30,126 bases of DNA from Bacteroidota bacterium (lineage in GTDB: Bacteria; Bacteroidota; Bacteroidia; Bacteroidales; B18-G4). Positions 17,924 to 25,809 of this stretch are shown here, one piece after another. The position numbers and the translations under genes are program-made. Under the pieces are notes generated by a model that was not told the DNA's origin, did not search any database, and saw nothing but the letters and a program-made list of their open reading frames with translations. The stretch is taken from assembly GCA_003648575.1 (NCBI GenBank), contig QMPN01000006.1:1-30126 (forward strand), given 5' to 3'. The first letter of the stretch is position 1, and the number at the start of each line of letters is the position of its first letter.

Positions 17924-18472
17924 TTATTCCGAAAGTTCCTTGTCTGTGTTTTTTACAGCAAATGAAGTGTATACCATCATTATACCCAGGACCACAAAAA
18001 TGGCACCGACGATCTTAAGTATCATCCCGGCCACATATGCCGGGTCCAGCAGCAATACCAGCCCTATTGCAAACAAGAGGATACCCCCTAAAATGAACAT
18101 ATAACGGTACTGCGTCATCTTACGAAGAACAATGCCCACATAAATCTTGAAAAGCCCGAGAAGCAGGGACCATATGCCTATAAAAATGAAGAACAGCTTA
18201 AGTGTCTGCCCGGGAAAAACCATTATTAAAATACCAAGTATTGCAGACACAATCCCCTCGGTAAGCATAAGCGTATAGTTCTTATCCTTGCGATGTTTAT
18301 CATACGCCCCTATCAGCAGCAATATCCCGCCAATCAGGATCAGCAGTCCGAAATACATTGAAATGCTCAGCATCAGTGTCTCGGTAGCAAAAAGGGCCAG
18401 GCCTCCGAATAAAATGGCCAGCAGGCCATTCATTAACAAAACCCACCAGTTTCTCTTAATATTTGTGTTCAT
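17924..18472 (-). CDS. HdeD/DUF308-family membrane protein (copy B)
   Basis: A 182-residue six-helix protein of the same family as the gene downstream. It shares the N-terminal pattern of NWW, then a helix with ALFA, then an ILIGGILLLIGA helix followed by a short basic loop, TEGIVSAILGILIMVFPG and a last helix VLGIMMVYTSF. The two copies look like an old tandem duplication, since similarity is in pattern more than identity. Its ATG lies 17 bp downstream of the LysE gene stop codon, so it is probably in the same transcript. No enzyme motif is present. Confidence 0.85.
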   Translation of the reverse strand: MNTNIKRNWWVLLMNGLLAILFGGLALFATETLMLSISMYFGLLILIGGILLLIGAYDKHRKDKNYTLMLTEGIVSAILGILIMVFPGQTLKLFFIFIGIWSLLLGLFKIYVGIVLRKMTQYRYMFILGGILLFAIGLVLLLDPAYVAGMILKIVGAIFVVLGIMMVYTSFAVKNTDKELSE

Positions 18473-18489
18473 GGTTCAAATTTTTGGGT

Positions 18490-19128
18490 TTAATAAAACT
18501 CAATAAAGGCCCTGATCAGCAGAAAGATACCAAATACAGCCAGGCCAACACCTGCCACCCAGTTTATCCACTGAATAAGGTGGGAGGTAACATACTTCTT
18601 GATCTTATATGCTCCAAAACATTTAAGCATATCTGTAGCAAGAATAACCAGCAAGGTGGTTGAAAACAATGCAATCACTGAATGGGTCTCCCCCTCGTAA
18701 TTCGTAGTAATAGTGGTTACCCAGAGAATCCAGAAGAGCCATACGAAGGGATTGGTAAAGTTGAGGAAAAAGCCTTTCAGGATGAAAGTTACCGGGTTTG
18801 GTGGCTTACTATCTTCACTCTCCTCTTCAGTGGCCATTTTTACCTTCCGTGTGAAGGTGACTACCCCGAAAATAATCAGAATAACACCGGTAATAATTCC
18901 GAATACCAGCTGATTTTCAGGGGTTTTATTGATAATTTGCAGGGCACCGAGCAAACAAAGCGTAACCAGGGCAGCGTCACTCAGAAAGATACCGAAAGCC
19001 ATCTGAAAACCCGACCACAAGCCTCTGTGTATGCTGGTTTGTATCAGGGCAAAGAGCGCCGGGCCAAAGCCAAATAAAAAGGCCAGGGTCAATCCAAGGA
19101 TCAGTCCTTCCCAAATCGGGGTAATCAT
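18490..19128 (-). CDS. LysE-family amino acid exporter
   Basis: A 212-residue membrane protein with about six helices in the LysE/RhtB fold. The family signature lies near the N-terminus: GFGPALFALIQTSIHRGLWS followed by GFQMAFGIFLSDA, equivalent to the GP...G...G...GD pattern of LysE transporters. Another conserved stretch is FFLNFTNPFVWLFW (about 115-128). Family members export amino acids or related small molecules by proton exchange. Its ATG (19126-19128) directly abuts the stop codon of the GH3 gene (19129-19131), which implies tight co-expression. An export role for a GH3 product or substrate is inference. Confidence 0.88.
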   Translation of the reverse strand: MITPIWEGLILGLTLAFLFGFGPALFALIQTSIHRGLWSGFQMAFGIFLSDAALVTLCLLGALQIINKTPENQLVFGIITGVILIIFGVVTFTRKVKMATEEESEDSKPPNPVTFILKGFFLNFTNPFVWLFWILWVTTITTNYEGETHSVIALFSTTLLVILATDMLKCFGAYKIKKYVTSHLIQWINWVAGVGLAVFGIFLLIRAFIEFY

Positions 19129-20670
19129 CTATAATTTGCTTTTAAAATCTTTCAGATATGCTTCCCACTGTTCATAATTTTCACCTTTCAGAACCCTTGG
19201 GAATTTGTTCGCACCACCCTCTTTTCCGTGAATTTTCATCCAGTTTGAAAAGGCCTTTGGTGGCAACACTTCCAGAAAAATATCCGTTACGGCGGCGATA
19301 CGCTCCACTCTGTAATCATCATTCAGCACCTTCAGGTATCCGTCGATCTTTTCAACTGCAAGCCCGATATCTATTTTGTCTTCCGTCCCCAGATACCACT
19401 TGTGGGCAAACATATTATCATGCCTGAAGCCGGCCACGGTAAACTCCCTGATCTCCAGGTTAAATTCATCCTGAAGCATCTTTACAGCCATATTCATGTT
19501 TTCCTGTGAAAGGTGTTCTCCGCAAAGACTCAGAAAATGTTTTGTCCGCCCTGTGATCACAATCTCACAGCTCTCTTTGGAAACAAATTTGATCGTATCC
19601 CCGATCATGTACCGCCAGGCACCTGCGCAATTCGACAATAGGAGCGCGTACTCCTCACCCTCTTTAACCTGATCAAGGGTTTTTGCCTCTGGATTATCCA
19701 CCATATTCCCTTCACCATCGAAATTATCGTCGTTAAAGGGAACAAATTCATAAAAAAGCCCATTATCAACGACCAGCTGCATGATCTTCTTATCCAGCCT
19801 GTTTTGGTAGGCAATATATCCTTCTGATGCAAGATATGATTCGTTATATATCACGGGTTTACCAAAGAGTTTCTCGAAGCTTTTTACATAAGGATCAAAG
19901 GAAACCCCGCTATGAACATATACGGCCAGATCGGGCCATATGTCATGAATATTCTTCAGCCCGTGATGTTCAATGATCCGTTCTAAAATGATCTGTATCC
20001 ATGCAGGCACGCCTACTATGATACCAATATTCCAGTTGGGCGCTGAACGAATGATCTCCTCAAGCTTTGTTTCCCAGTCCCGTTCCCGGGAAATTCTTTT
20101 TCCGGGCTTATAAAAATGTTGAAACCAGAATGGAATATTCCCGGCGGAAATACCCGACAGGTCTCCCTCATAATAAGTTCCGTTGTAATTGAGATGTGTG
20201 CTTCCCCCGATCATAAGGATTCCCTTTTCGTAGAACTCGATAGGGAATTTATATCGGGCTGTTGACACGAGCTGGCGAATGCTGACACGCCTAATGGCAC
20301 GTATCATATCCCCGGTCACTGGTATTTGCTTGCTGGATGATTCCGAGGTTCCGGAGGTCAGGGCAAAGTATTTAACCCGGCCCGGCCAGCTAACGAATCC
20401 TTCTCCGTTAATGGTTCTGTACCACCACTTACGGAACATGGAGTTATAATTGAAGGTAGGTACTGATTCCTGGAATGCCTTCACAAAATCTTCCTTGCCA
20501 AGGATGCGATGAAACTCATAATGCTCACCAAATGCAGTATTCTGTGCCTTGGTGAGAAGCTTACGCAAGACTTTTACCTGGGCCTTGTTATAGTCTTTCT
20601 TCTTCCTTATCTCAATGGGAATACTTCTCAGTTCGTAAGCTCGCTTAATAATCGTACCAAGTATGGCCAT
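19129..20670 (-). CDS. GH3-family (auxin-responsive GH3-like) acyl-acid-amido synthetase
   Basis: A 513-residue protein of the GH3 family, adenylating enzymes best known in plants for joining amino acids to jasmonate or indole-3-acetate. The ATP-binding motif is LTSGTSESSSKQIPVT (104-119). A YNESYLASEG segment corresponds to the second nucleotide motif, and WRYMIGDTIKF (about 351-361) to the (Y/W)RxxxGD motif. GRTKHFLSLCGEHLSQENM marks the C-terminal domain. All three adenylation motifs look intact, so an active enzyme is likely. The acid and amino acid substrates in bacteria are not known to me. It is the first gene of a four-gene reverse-strand run with LysE and two HdeD genes. Confidence 0.9.
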   Translation of the reverse strand: MAILGTIIKRAYELRSIPIEIRKKKDYNKAQVKVLRKLLTKAQNTAFGEHYEFHRILGKEDFVKAFQESVPTFNYNSMFRKWWYRTINGEGFVSWPGRVKYFALTSGTSESSSKQIPVTGDMIRAIRRVSIRQLVSTARYKFPIEFYEKGILMIGGSTHLNYNGTYYEGDLSGISAGNIPFWFQHFYKPGKRISRERDWETKLEEIIRSAPNWNIGIIVGVPAWIQIILERIIEHHGLKNIHDIWPDLAVYVHSGVSFDPYVKSFEKLFGKPVIYNESYLASEGYIAYQNRLDKKIMQLVVDNGLFYEFVPFNDDNFDGEGNMVDNPEAKTLDQVKEGEEYALLLSNCAGAWRYMIGDTIKFVSKESCEIVITGRTKHFLSLCGEHLSQENMNMAVKMLQDEFNLEIREFTVAGFRHDNMFAHKWYLGTEDKIDIGLAVEKIDGYLKVLNDDYRVERIAAVTDIFLEVLPPKAFSNWMKIHGKEGGANKFPRVLKGENYEQWEAYLKDFKSKL

Positions 20671-20718
20671 GCAAAAAGGAAGGTTGGTTAAACGCCATAA
20701 ATTTAAGAAATAATTAGG

Positions 20719-20726
20719 TATATTTA
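20719..20726 (+). promoter_or_regulatory. Weak -7-like element in the GH3/EEP divergent gap
   Basis: TATATTTA (7 of 8 to TAnnTTTG) lies 18 bp before the EEP ATG. A palindromic TAAATTTA at 20698-20705 could serve the GH3 gene on the other strand. The gap is only 74 bp, so both promoters must lie in or near it. Confidence 0.22.
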
Positions 20727-20744
20727 TAACAGTAAAATCCTGAT

Positions 20745-21812
20745 ATGAAAAAGCATATACTTAACCTCCTTAAGCTGGTAATAATTATTGTTGTCGGTAT
20801 TGTCATCTACCTGCTTGGCATTCTGACTATTAACACCATTAACGACTATAAGCCTGAAGGTGGGGTCTATGAATTGGGTGACTTTCAGAAATATGACCAG
20901 GTCACAAAACAAGATACATTGTCACTGATCACCTGGAATATTGGGTATGCCGGATTGGGTAAAGACGCAGATTTCTTTTACGACGGAGGAAAGATGTCGC
21001 GTCCGGGGAAAACAGAATATAATGCGTACTGGGATGGTATTCAGGAATATATACAAACTTTTAATTCCGTGGAGTTCTTATTGCTCCAGGAGGTTGATAC
21101 GGCATCCTCCAGGTCGTATGACAATAATCAGCATAAAAAAATTGCTACAGGCTTGAAGTCGCATTCCGGCTTGTTTACCAAAAACTACGACGTTTCCTTC
21201 GTTCCTATGCCTGTTTTTGATCCGATGGGGAGGGTAGTATCGGGCATTTCTTTCTTCACCAGCAAAAAGCCTTCCGGTTCTACCTGGGGTGCTTTTGATG
21301 GAAATCGATCATGGCCATTGGGGCTTTTTATGCCCGACAGGTGCTATTCGATCAATGTATTTGATATTTCCCTGGGGGGAAAACTGTACATCATCAACAC
21401 TCATAACTCAGCATTTGATGATGGTTCACTTCGAAACAGCCAGCTAGAACTGCTTTACAAACTAATGGATTCCGCTTACCGGGAGGGGCATTATGTTATA
21501 GCCGGTGGGGATTGGAACCTGAATCCCGTCACCTATTCCAATGAGGTATTTATTAGTGGGGACAGTCCCTTTGAACTTTCTGGCCAACAAGTGGTTTCAG
21601 GCCCGAATTCCGAATGGCAGGTGATTTTTGACCCTGAATTTCCGACCAATCGCGATGTATCTACATCATACACAGGGGGACAAACCCCTACAACCATAGT
21701 CGATTTTTTCGTTTGCTCCCCCAACATACAGGTACTTGAAATTAAAACTATGTACCTGGGATTTAAGTACACCGACCATCATCCGATATACCTGCAATTC
21801 TGTTTGAATTAA
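20745..21812 (+). CDS. Membrane-anchored endonuclease/exonuclease/phosphatase (EEP) family protein
   Basis: 355 residues: an N-terminal signal anchor (helix about 8-29), then an EEP (DNase I-like/sphingomyelinase) fold. Expected metal and catalytic residues are in order: ITWNIGYAG (N65), LLLQEVD (E116), NTHNSAFDDG, GGDWNLNP (about D256 and N258), TIVDFFV and YTDHHPIYLQF (general base His about 345). The fold acts on DNA, phospholipids or inositol phosphates; the family alone does not tell which. Because the active domain should face the periplasm or outside, a scavenging or lipid role is more likely than DNA repair. It is divergent from the GH3 operon and 66 bp before the DUF2892 gene. Confidence 0.85.
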   Translation: MKKHILNLLKLVIIIVVGIVIYLLGILTINTINDYKPEGGVYELGDFQKYDQVTKQDTLSLITWNIGYAGLGKDADFFYDGGKMSRPGKTEYNAYWDGIQEYIQTFNSVEFLLLQEVDTASSRSYDNNQHKKIATGLKSHSGLFTKNYDVSFVPMPVFDPMGRVVSGISFFTSKKPSGSTWGAFDGNRSWPLGLFMPDRCYSINVFDISLGGKLYIINTHNSAFDDGSLRNSQLELLYKLMDSAYREGHYVIAGGDWNLNPVTYSNEVFISGDSPFELSGQQVVSGPNSEWQVIFDPEFPTNRDVSTSYTGGQTPTTIVDFFVCSPNIQVLEIKTMYLGFKYTDHHPIYLQFCLN

Positions 21813-21878
21813 ACCATTTCATGCTGCGGTAATGAACCCTTTGCTTATTTGGGTTGTTAGGTTTAAAACTTAATCGTT

Positions 21879-22088
21879 ATGAAAAAGAATATGGGAATTT
21901 TCGACAGATTGCTCAGAATAATTCTGGCTATTGTCGTTGGTATATTGATCTATATGGGAACGCTTAGTGGGGTCGCCGCAATTGTGCTTGGGGTTATTGC
22001 AGGTATATTCCTTTTAACCAGCATTTTTGGTTTCTGCGGATTATATACGCTTATTGGATGCAATACCTGTGCTGTAAAGAAAAGCTGA
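21879..22088 (+). CDS. DUF2892-family small membrane protein
   Basis: A 69-residue protein: MKKNMGIFDRLLRIILA, then two hydrophobic helices with a Gly-rich turn, a GFCGLYTLIG segment and a C-terminal NTCAVKKS. The order NMGxxDRxxRxxLG and the late CPLY/CGLY-like turn are features of DUF2892 (YgaP-type inner membrane domain). Two Cys residues near the end (in GFCG and NTC) are conserved in many members. The function is unknown. Its TGA stop is the left half of TGATCA, whose other half is the stop of hemW on the opposite strand. A TAGGTTTA at 21858-21865 could be a weak -7 element. Confidence 0.82.
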   Translation: MKKNMGIFDRLLRIILAIVVGILIYMGTLSGVAAIVLGVIAGIFLLTSIFGFCGLYTLIGCNTCAVKKS

Positions 22089-23213
22089 TCATACAAAAAG
22101 ATCTGAAGCGATTCCGTCAGCAAAAAGCTTGCCCTTATTTGTTAGAAACAAGCGGCTGCCCTTGAAAATAAGGGAATTGTCGGCAATATAATGATCTGAT
22201 CCCTCCAGGAGGTGTGTGGCATGCTTTTCGCCAAATTCCTGTCTGACAACAGCAATATCACAACCCCATATCGTTCGTAAGGAGGTCATAACATACTCAT
22301 TATAACGCTGATCCACAGTTAACACCTCCTCCTCAAAAGATTCATCATAATATTCTGCCAGGTCAAGCCATGCTTTCATCGATGGCATATTCCATCTTCG
22401 CGAATAACCATTATAGGAGTGCGCCGACGGGCCCAGCCCAAGATAATGCCCTCCTGTCCAATAGAGGCTGTTGTGCTGTGAATAATGGCCTTCTCTGGCA
22501 AAATTAGAAATCTCATAGTGAATAAACTGGTTTTCTTCCGTCAGTTCAAGAAGCATTTTGAACTGATCAACTATGGATGCGTCCTCAGGTGGTTGGGTTT
22601 TTCCTTTTTTAATCAGGGTATGCAGGGCCGTTTTTTCTTCTACAGTAAGGGCATATGCAGAAAGATGGGGAAGCTTATAATCAAAAAAGCGTTTCAGGTT
22701 TTGCTCCCACTTCACACTATCCAGGCCGGGAATGCCATAAATAAGATCTATGGTAATATTTTCTAACCCGCTGTCTTGCAGATTCTTAATCGCTCTATCA
22801 GCATCTTCGGCGCTATGAACACGATTTAGATAGGCCAGGTCGTCATCAAAAAATGATTGCACACCCAGGCTGACCCTGTTAATACTGGTATCACCGATCT
22901 CCCGTATCCATTCCCGTTTAACATCATCAGGGTTGGCCTCAATAGTAATCTCCGCCGCAGGCGATACATCAAAATGCAGATATAGGTCCTCAAACATTGC
23001 ATTCAGCATGCTGCCATTCAGCAGGGACGGCGTTCCTCCTCCCAGATAAATCGTATTTATCTGTTCGTCTTTCAGATAGTTTTTCTGAATCAGCACCTCC
23101 TTCCTGATGGTTTCCACAAAAGAGGGCATATGCCTGGAAGAGGCCATCGAAAAGAAATTACAATAGTGGCATTTCGTCTTACAAAAAGGGATATGAATAT
23201 AAATACCGGCCAT
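22089..23213 (-). CDS. hemW: Radical SAM heme chaperone HemW
   Basis: 374 residues when started at the ATG at 23213, giving MAGIYIHIPFCKTKCHYC, the standard HemW N-terminus. The radical-SAM cluster motif is C11-x3-C15-x2-C18. GGGTPS follows, then a RVSLGVQSF segment and the HemW_C domain (YWTGGHYLGLGPSAHSY). HemW is related to the oxygen-independent coproporphyrinogen oxidase HemN but acts as a heme chaperone; the short N-terminus and Cys spacing favour HemW over HemN. A longer frame with TTG at 23231 was rejected because that TTG lies inside a -7 promoter element. It converges with DUF2892 without any spacer. Confidence 0.93.
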   Translation of the reverse strand: MAGIYIHIPFCKTKCHYCNFFSMASSRHMPSFVETIRKEVLIQKNYLKDEQINTIYLGGGTPSLLNGSMLNAMFEDLYLHFDVSPAAEITIEANPDDVKREWIREIGDTSINRVSLGVQSFFDDDLAYLNRVHSAEDADRAIKNLQDSGLENITIDLIYGIPGLDSVKWEQNLKRFFDYKLPHLSAYALTVEEKTALHTLIKKGKTQPPEDASIVDQFKMLLELTEENQFIHYEISNFAREGHYSQHNSLYWTGGHYLGLGPSAHSYNGYSRRWNMPSMKAWLDLAEYYDESFEEEVLTVDQRYNEYVMTSLRTIWGCDIAVVRQEFGEKHATHLLEGSDHYIADNSLIFKGSRLFLTNKGKLFADGIASDLFV

Positions 23214-23228
23214 AAGAATATATTGCGT

Positions 23229-23236
23229 CAAAAATA
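23229..23236 (-). promoter_or_regulatory. Candidate -7 element for hemW
   Basis: On the reverse strand this reads TATTTTTG, a full TAnnTTTG match, ending 15 bp before the ATG at 23213. It overlaps the alternative TTG start at 23231 and so supports the shorter protein. No -33 is evident. Confidence 0.45.
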
Positions 23237-23318
23237 CCGAATTCTGCAGACTGTAAGCCGGGACTTGCCTGAAATGCGATTTTACCGTACTTTTATCCTG
23301 TTTTCCAAAACCTACTTT

Positions 23319-24245
23319 ATGAAAAGAAGAGATTTCATTTTCAAGGGGCTCGGTGCCGGGGTACTGGCGGGCTCCAGCCTTACATTGGGAGGTTTTTCAC
23401 GATTGATGGGCAATCCGTCCGCCCCCCAGGATGGTGATTATGATCTTGTTGCAGTAAAGGGGACCGATCCGCCCGCCATGTTCGACGAAGGTATTAATTC
23501 CCTTGGCGGGATGTCAAAATTTGTGAAACCGGGGCAAAGCGTCGTGATTAAACCAAATATCGGCTGGGATGCAGTACCGGAAAGGGCAGCAAACACCAAC
23601 CCGGAACTCATCGGAAGAATTGTTAAGCGTTGTTATGAAGCCGGTGCTAAATCGGTAAGCGTATTCGACAACACCTGTGATGAATGGAAAAAATGCTATG
23701 CCAATAGTGGCATTGAGGAGGAGGTAACAAAGGCAGGGGGAAGCATTGTACCCGGAAACAGCGAAAGTTATTATCGGGATGTAGATGTGCCTGAGGGTAA
23801 AAGCCTTACTGAAACGAAAGTGCACTCACTTATCCTGGATTCAGATGTTTTTATCAATGTGCCTGTGTTGAAAAACCACAGCTCAGCTAAGCTCACAATT
23901 GCCATGAAAAACCTTATGGGCGTGGTGTGGGACAGGCGCTGGTGGCATCAGAATGATCTTCACCAGTGTATCGCCGATTATACAACCTTCAGAAAGCCCG
24001 ATCTGAACATCATTGATGCTTACAGGGTGATGAAGCGTAATGGTCCGCGTGGTGTTTCAGTTGAAGATGTTATTACGCTGGATTCTCTGATCATATCTGC
24101 TGATATTGTAGCTGCAGATGCTGCTGCAACCAAGATCTTTGGCCTTGAGCCGGAAGATATTCCCTATATCGCCATTGCAGATGAAATGGGGATTGGTAGT
24201 ATGGACCTTTCTTCCCTGAATATCAACAGGATTAAAATGGGATAA
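23319..24245 (+). CDS. Tat-exported DUF362 protein
   Basis: 308 residues starting at ATG 23319: MKRRDFIFKGLGAGVLAGSS is a twin-arginine signal with R3-R4 and a hydrophobic core, so export as a folded protein is likely. The rest matches DUF362: VVIKPNIGWD, an AGAKSVSVFDNT strand-turn, NVPVLKNHSSAKLTIAMKN and a C-terminal IVAADAAATKIFGLEP. A longer frame reaches back to 23130, but that part overlaps hemW and lacks any domain likeness. DUF362 proteins are often encoded beside ferredoxin-type redox proteins, as here: the polyferredoxin ATG is one base after this stop codon. No 4Fe-4S CxxCxxC motif is present in this protein itself. Confidence 0.88.
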   Translation: MKRRDFIFKGLGAGVLAGSSLTLGGFSRLMGNPSAPQDGDYDLVAVKGTDPPAMFDEGINSLGGMSKFVKPGQSVVIKPNIGWDAVPERAANTNPELIGRIVKRCYEAGAKSVSVFDNTCDEWKKCYANSGIEEEVTKAGGSIVPGNSESYYRDVDVPEGKSLTETKVHSLILDSDVFINVPVLKNHSSAKLTIAMKNLMGVVWDRRWWHQNDLHQCIADYTTFRKPDLNIIDAYRVMKRNGPRGVSVEDVITLDSLIISADIVAADAAATKIFGLEPEDIPYIAIADEMGIGSMDLSSLNINRIKMG

Positions 24246-24246
24246 T

Positions 24247-25809
24247 ATGGGGTTCAGCGTCTTGAAACATGCCAGGGTGGTCATATCACTGGTCTTTTTT
24301 CTGCTGATGACCTTCCTCTTTATCGACTTTACCAATACCTTTTCCGCTAAGCTTATACAGGGCATTCTTTATCTACAATTTGTGCCCTCGTTGGTCTATT
24401 TCCTGAAGATCGCCTCACTGGCCACTGCCGGATTTATCTTTATACTGTTGTTTACTTTTCTATTCGGCCGGGTATATTGCTCAAGCATATGCCCCCTGGG
24501 CACTTTTCAGGACATTGTTATCTGGCTTAAAAGGAAGCTGGGCCGCACAAAACGATTTAAGAAGCAACGAGATTTTCCATGGATAAAATATGGCATGTTA
24601 GCACTTACTGCCGGCTTCCTGGCATTTGGACTGATTAGCCCGCTCCTCCTGCTTGATCCGTATAGCAATTACGGACGAATTGCTGCCAATTTATTCAGGC
24701 CGGTTTACCTTTTACTAAACAATCTCGGTACCAATGGACTTGAATCCATGGACATTTATACACTCTACAGGGTTGAGCCGGGTGTTACGCATTGGTTGTC
24801 GGTTGCATTCTCTTTGTCGGTTTTTATCCTGGTGGGCTGGCTTGCCATCCGGTACGGACGATTGTTTTGCAATACTTTATGCCCCGTGGGCACTCTTTTG
24901 GGACTGGTTTCTCGGTTTTCCATTTTTCGTATCAGCCTCGATAAGGCTTTGTGCACATCCTGTGGTAGCTGCTCCGCTGTGTGCAAGGCGGGTTGTATTG
25001 ATGTTGAAGAGAAGGAGGTTGATTTCTCACGTTGTGTAGGCTGCTTTAACTGCCTTACTTCCTGCCCTTCAAGTGGTGTATTATACAGCCACAAAAGGAA
25101 AAATACGGAAGGGATCGTTGAAGAATTTGACCCTTTCAGGCGTAATCTTATTGCAGGGGGTGTGCTCACGATAGCAGCCCTTTCTCCGCTGACACTATCC
25201 GCCCAGGGTTGGCACGGACAGGGAAGAGGCAGGGGCCCTAAAAAGATTATCAGGGAATTTCCTGTTTCCCCACCTGGTTCTTCCGGCCACGAACATTTTC
25301 AAAGCTCATGTACGGCATGCCACCTGTGTGTAAGCGCCTGCCCTACACACGTGATCAAGCCCTCCCTGCTTGAATATGGCCTGGCAGGATTTATGCAACC
25401 GCGTCTTGATTATCACGCCAATTATTGCAATTTTGACTGTGTTATATGCACAGAAGTTTGTCCTACAGGAGCCTTGCGTCCGCTGAATATAGATGAAAAG
25501 CATGTGCTGCAGCTCGGAAAGGTCGTATTTGTCAAGAGAAACTGTATTGTTCATACAGAGGGTACTGATTGCGGTGCATGCTCAGAGCATTGCCCGACCA
25601 AAGCCGTTAACATGCGCCCCTACAAGGGAAAACTCTTCCTGCCGGTGGTCAATCCTGATATTTGTGTTGGATGTGGTGCCTGTGAATACGCCTGTCCTAC
25701 CGATCCCAAATCCATCTACGTAGAAGGTAATCCAACCCATCTTACTGCAGACAAACCAATTATTGAAGCATTAGAGCAACCCGATACAGATGAAGACTTT
25801 CCTTTCTAG
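24247..25809 (+). CDS. Membrane polyferredoxin, NapH-NapG-like fusion
   Basis: 520 residues. Part 1 (1-290) resembles NapH/YccM: four or five helices, two CxxxCP motifs (C78/C82 and C208/C212) and two 4Fe-4S clusters (C236, C239, C242, C246; C263, C266, C269, C273). Residues 296-322 (FRRNLIAGGVLTIAALSPLT) look like a second, internal twin-arginine-type signal. Part 2 (323-520) carries further clusters around C355-C365, C394-C405, C442-C449 and C473-C483, like NapG. It should pass electrons between the quinone pool and an extracytoplasmic acceptor. It is one base from the DUF362 gene, so the two probably form one complex. The acceptor is unknown; no nitrate reductase is present. Confidence 0.88.
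   Translation: MGFSVLKHARVVISLVFFLLMTFLFIDFTNTFSAKLIQGILYLQFVPSLVYFLKIASLATAGFIFILLFTFLFGRVYCSSICPLGTFQDIVIWLKRKLGRTKRFKKQRDFPWIKYGMLALTAGFLAFGLISPLLLLDPYSNYGRIAANLFRPVYLLLNNLGTNGLESMDIYTLYRVEPGVTHWLSVAFSLSVFILVGWLAIRYGRLFCNTLCPVGTLLGLVSRFSIFRISLDKALCTSCGSCSAVCKAGCIDVEEKEVDFSRCVGCFNCLTSCPSSGVLYSHKRKNTEGIVEEFDPFRRNLIAGGVLTIAALSPLTLSAQGWHGQGRGRGPKKIIREFPVSPPGSSGHEHFQSSCTACHLCVSACPTHVIKPSLLEYGLAGFMQPRLDYHANYCNFDCVICTEVCPTGALRPLNIDEKHVLQLGKVVFVKRNCIVHTEGTDCGACSEHCPTKAVNMRPYKGKLFLPVVNPDICVGCGACEYACPTDPKSIYVEGNPTHLTADKPIIEALEQPDTDEDFPF

Noticed and set aside
18682..19077. A 131-codon forward frame opposite the LysE gene.
   Set aside because: No signal, no domain, and LysE signatures on the reverse strand are clear; a shadow frame.
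21835..21855. AACCC...GGGTT inverted repeat after the EEP gene as a terminator.
   Set aside because: The stem is only 5 bp and no T-run follows.
23214..23231. TTG start six codons upstream of the hemW ATG.
   Set aside because: The TTG is part of a TATTTTTG promoter element and the ATG at 23213 yields the standard MAGIYIHIPFC start.
23130..23318. An N-terminal extension of the DUF362 protein.
   Set aside because: It overlaps hemW on the other strand and would place the twin-arginine signal in the middle of the protein.
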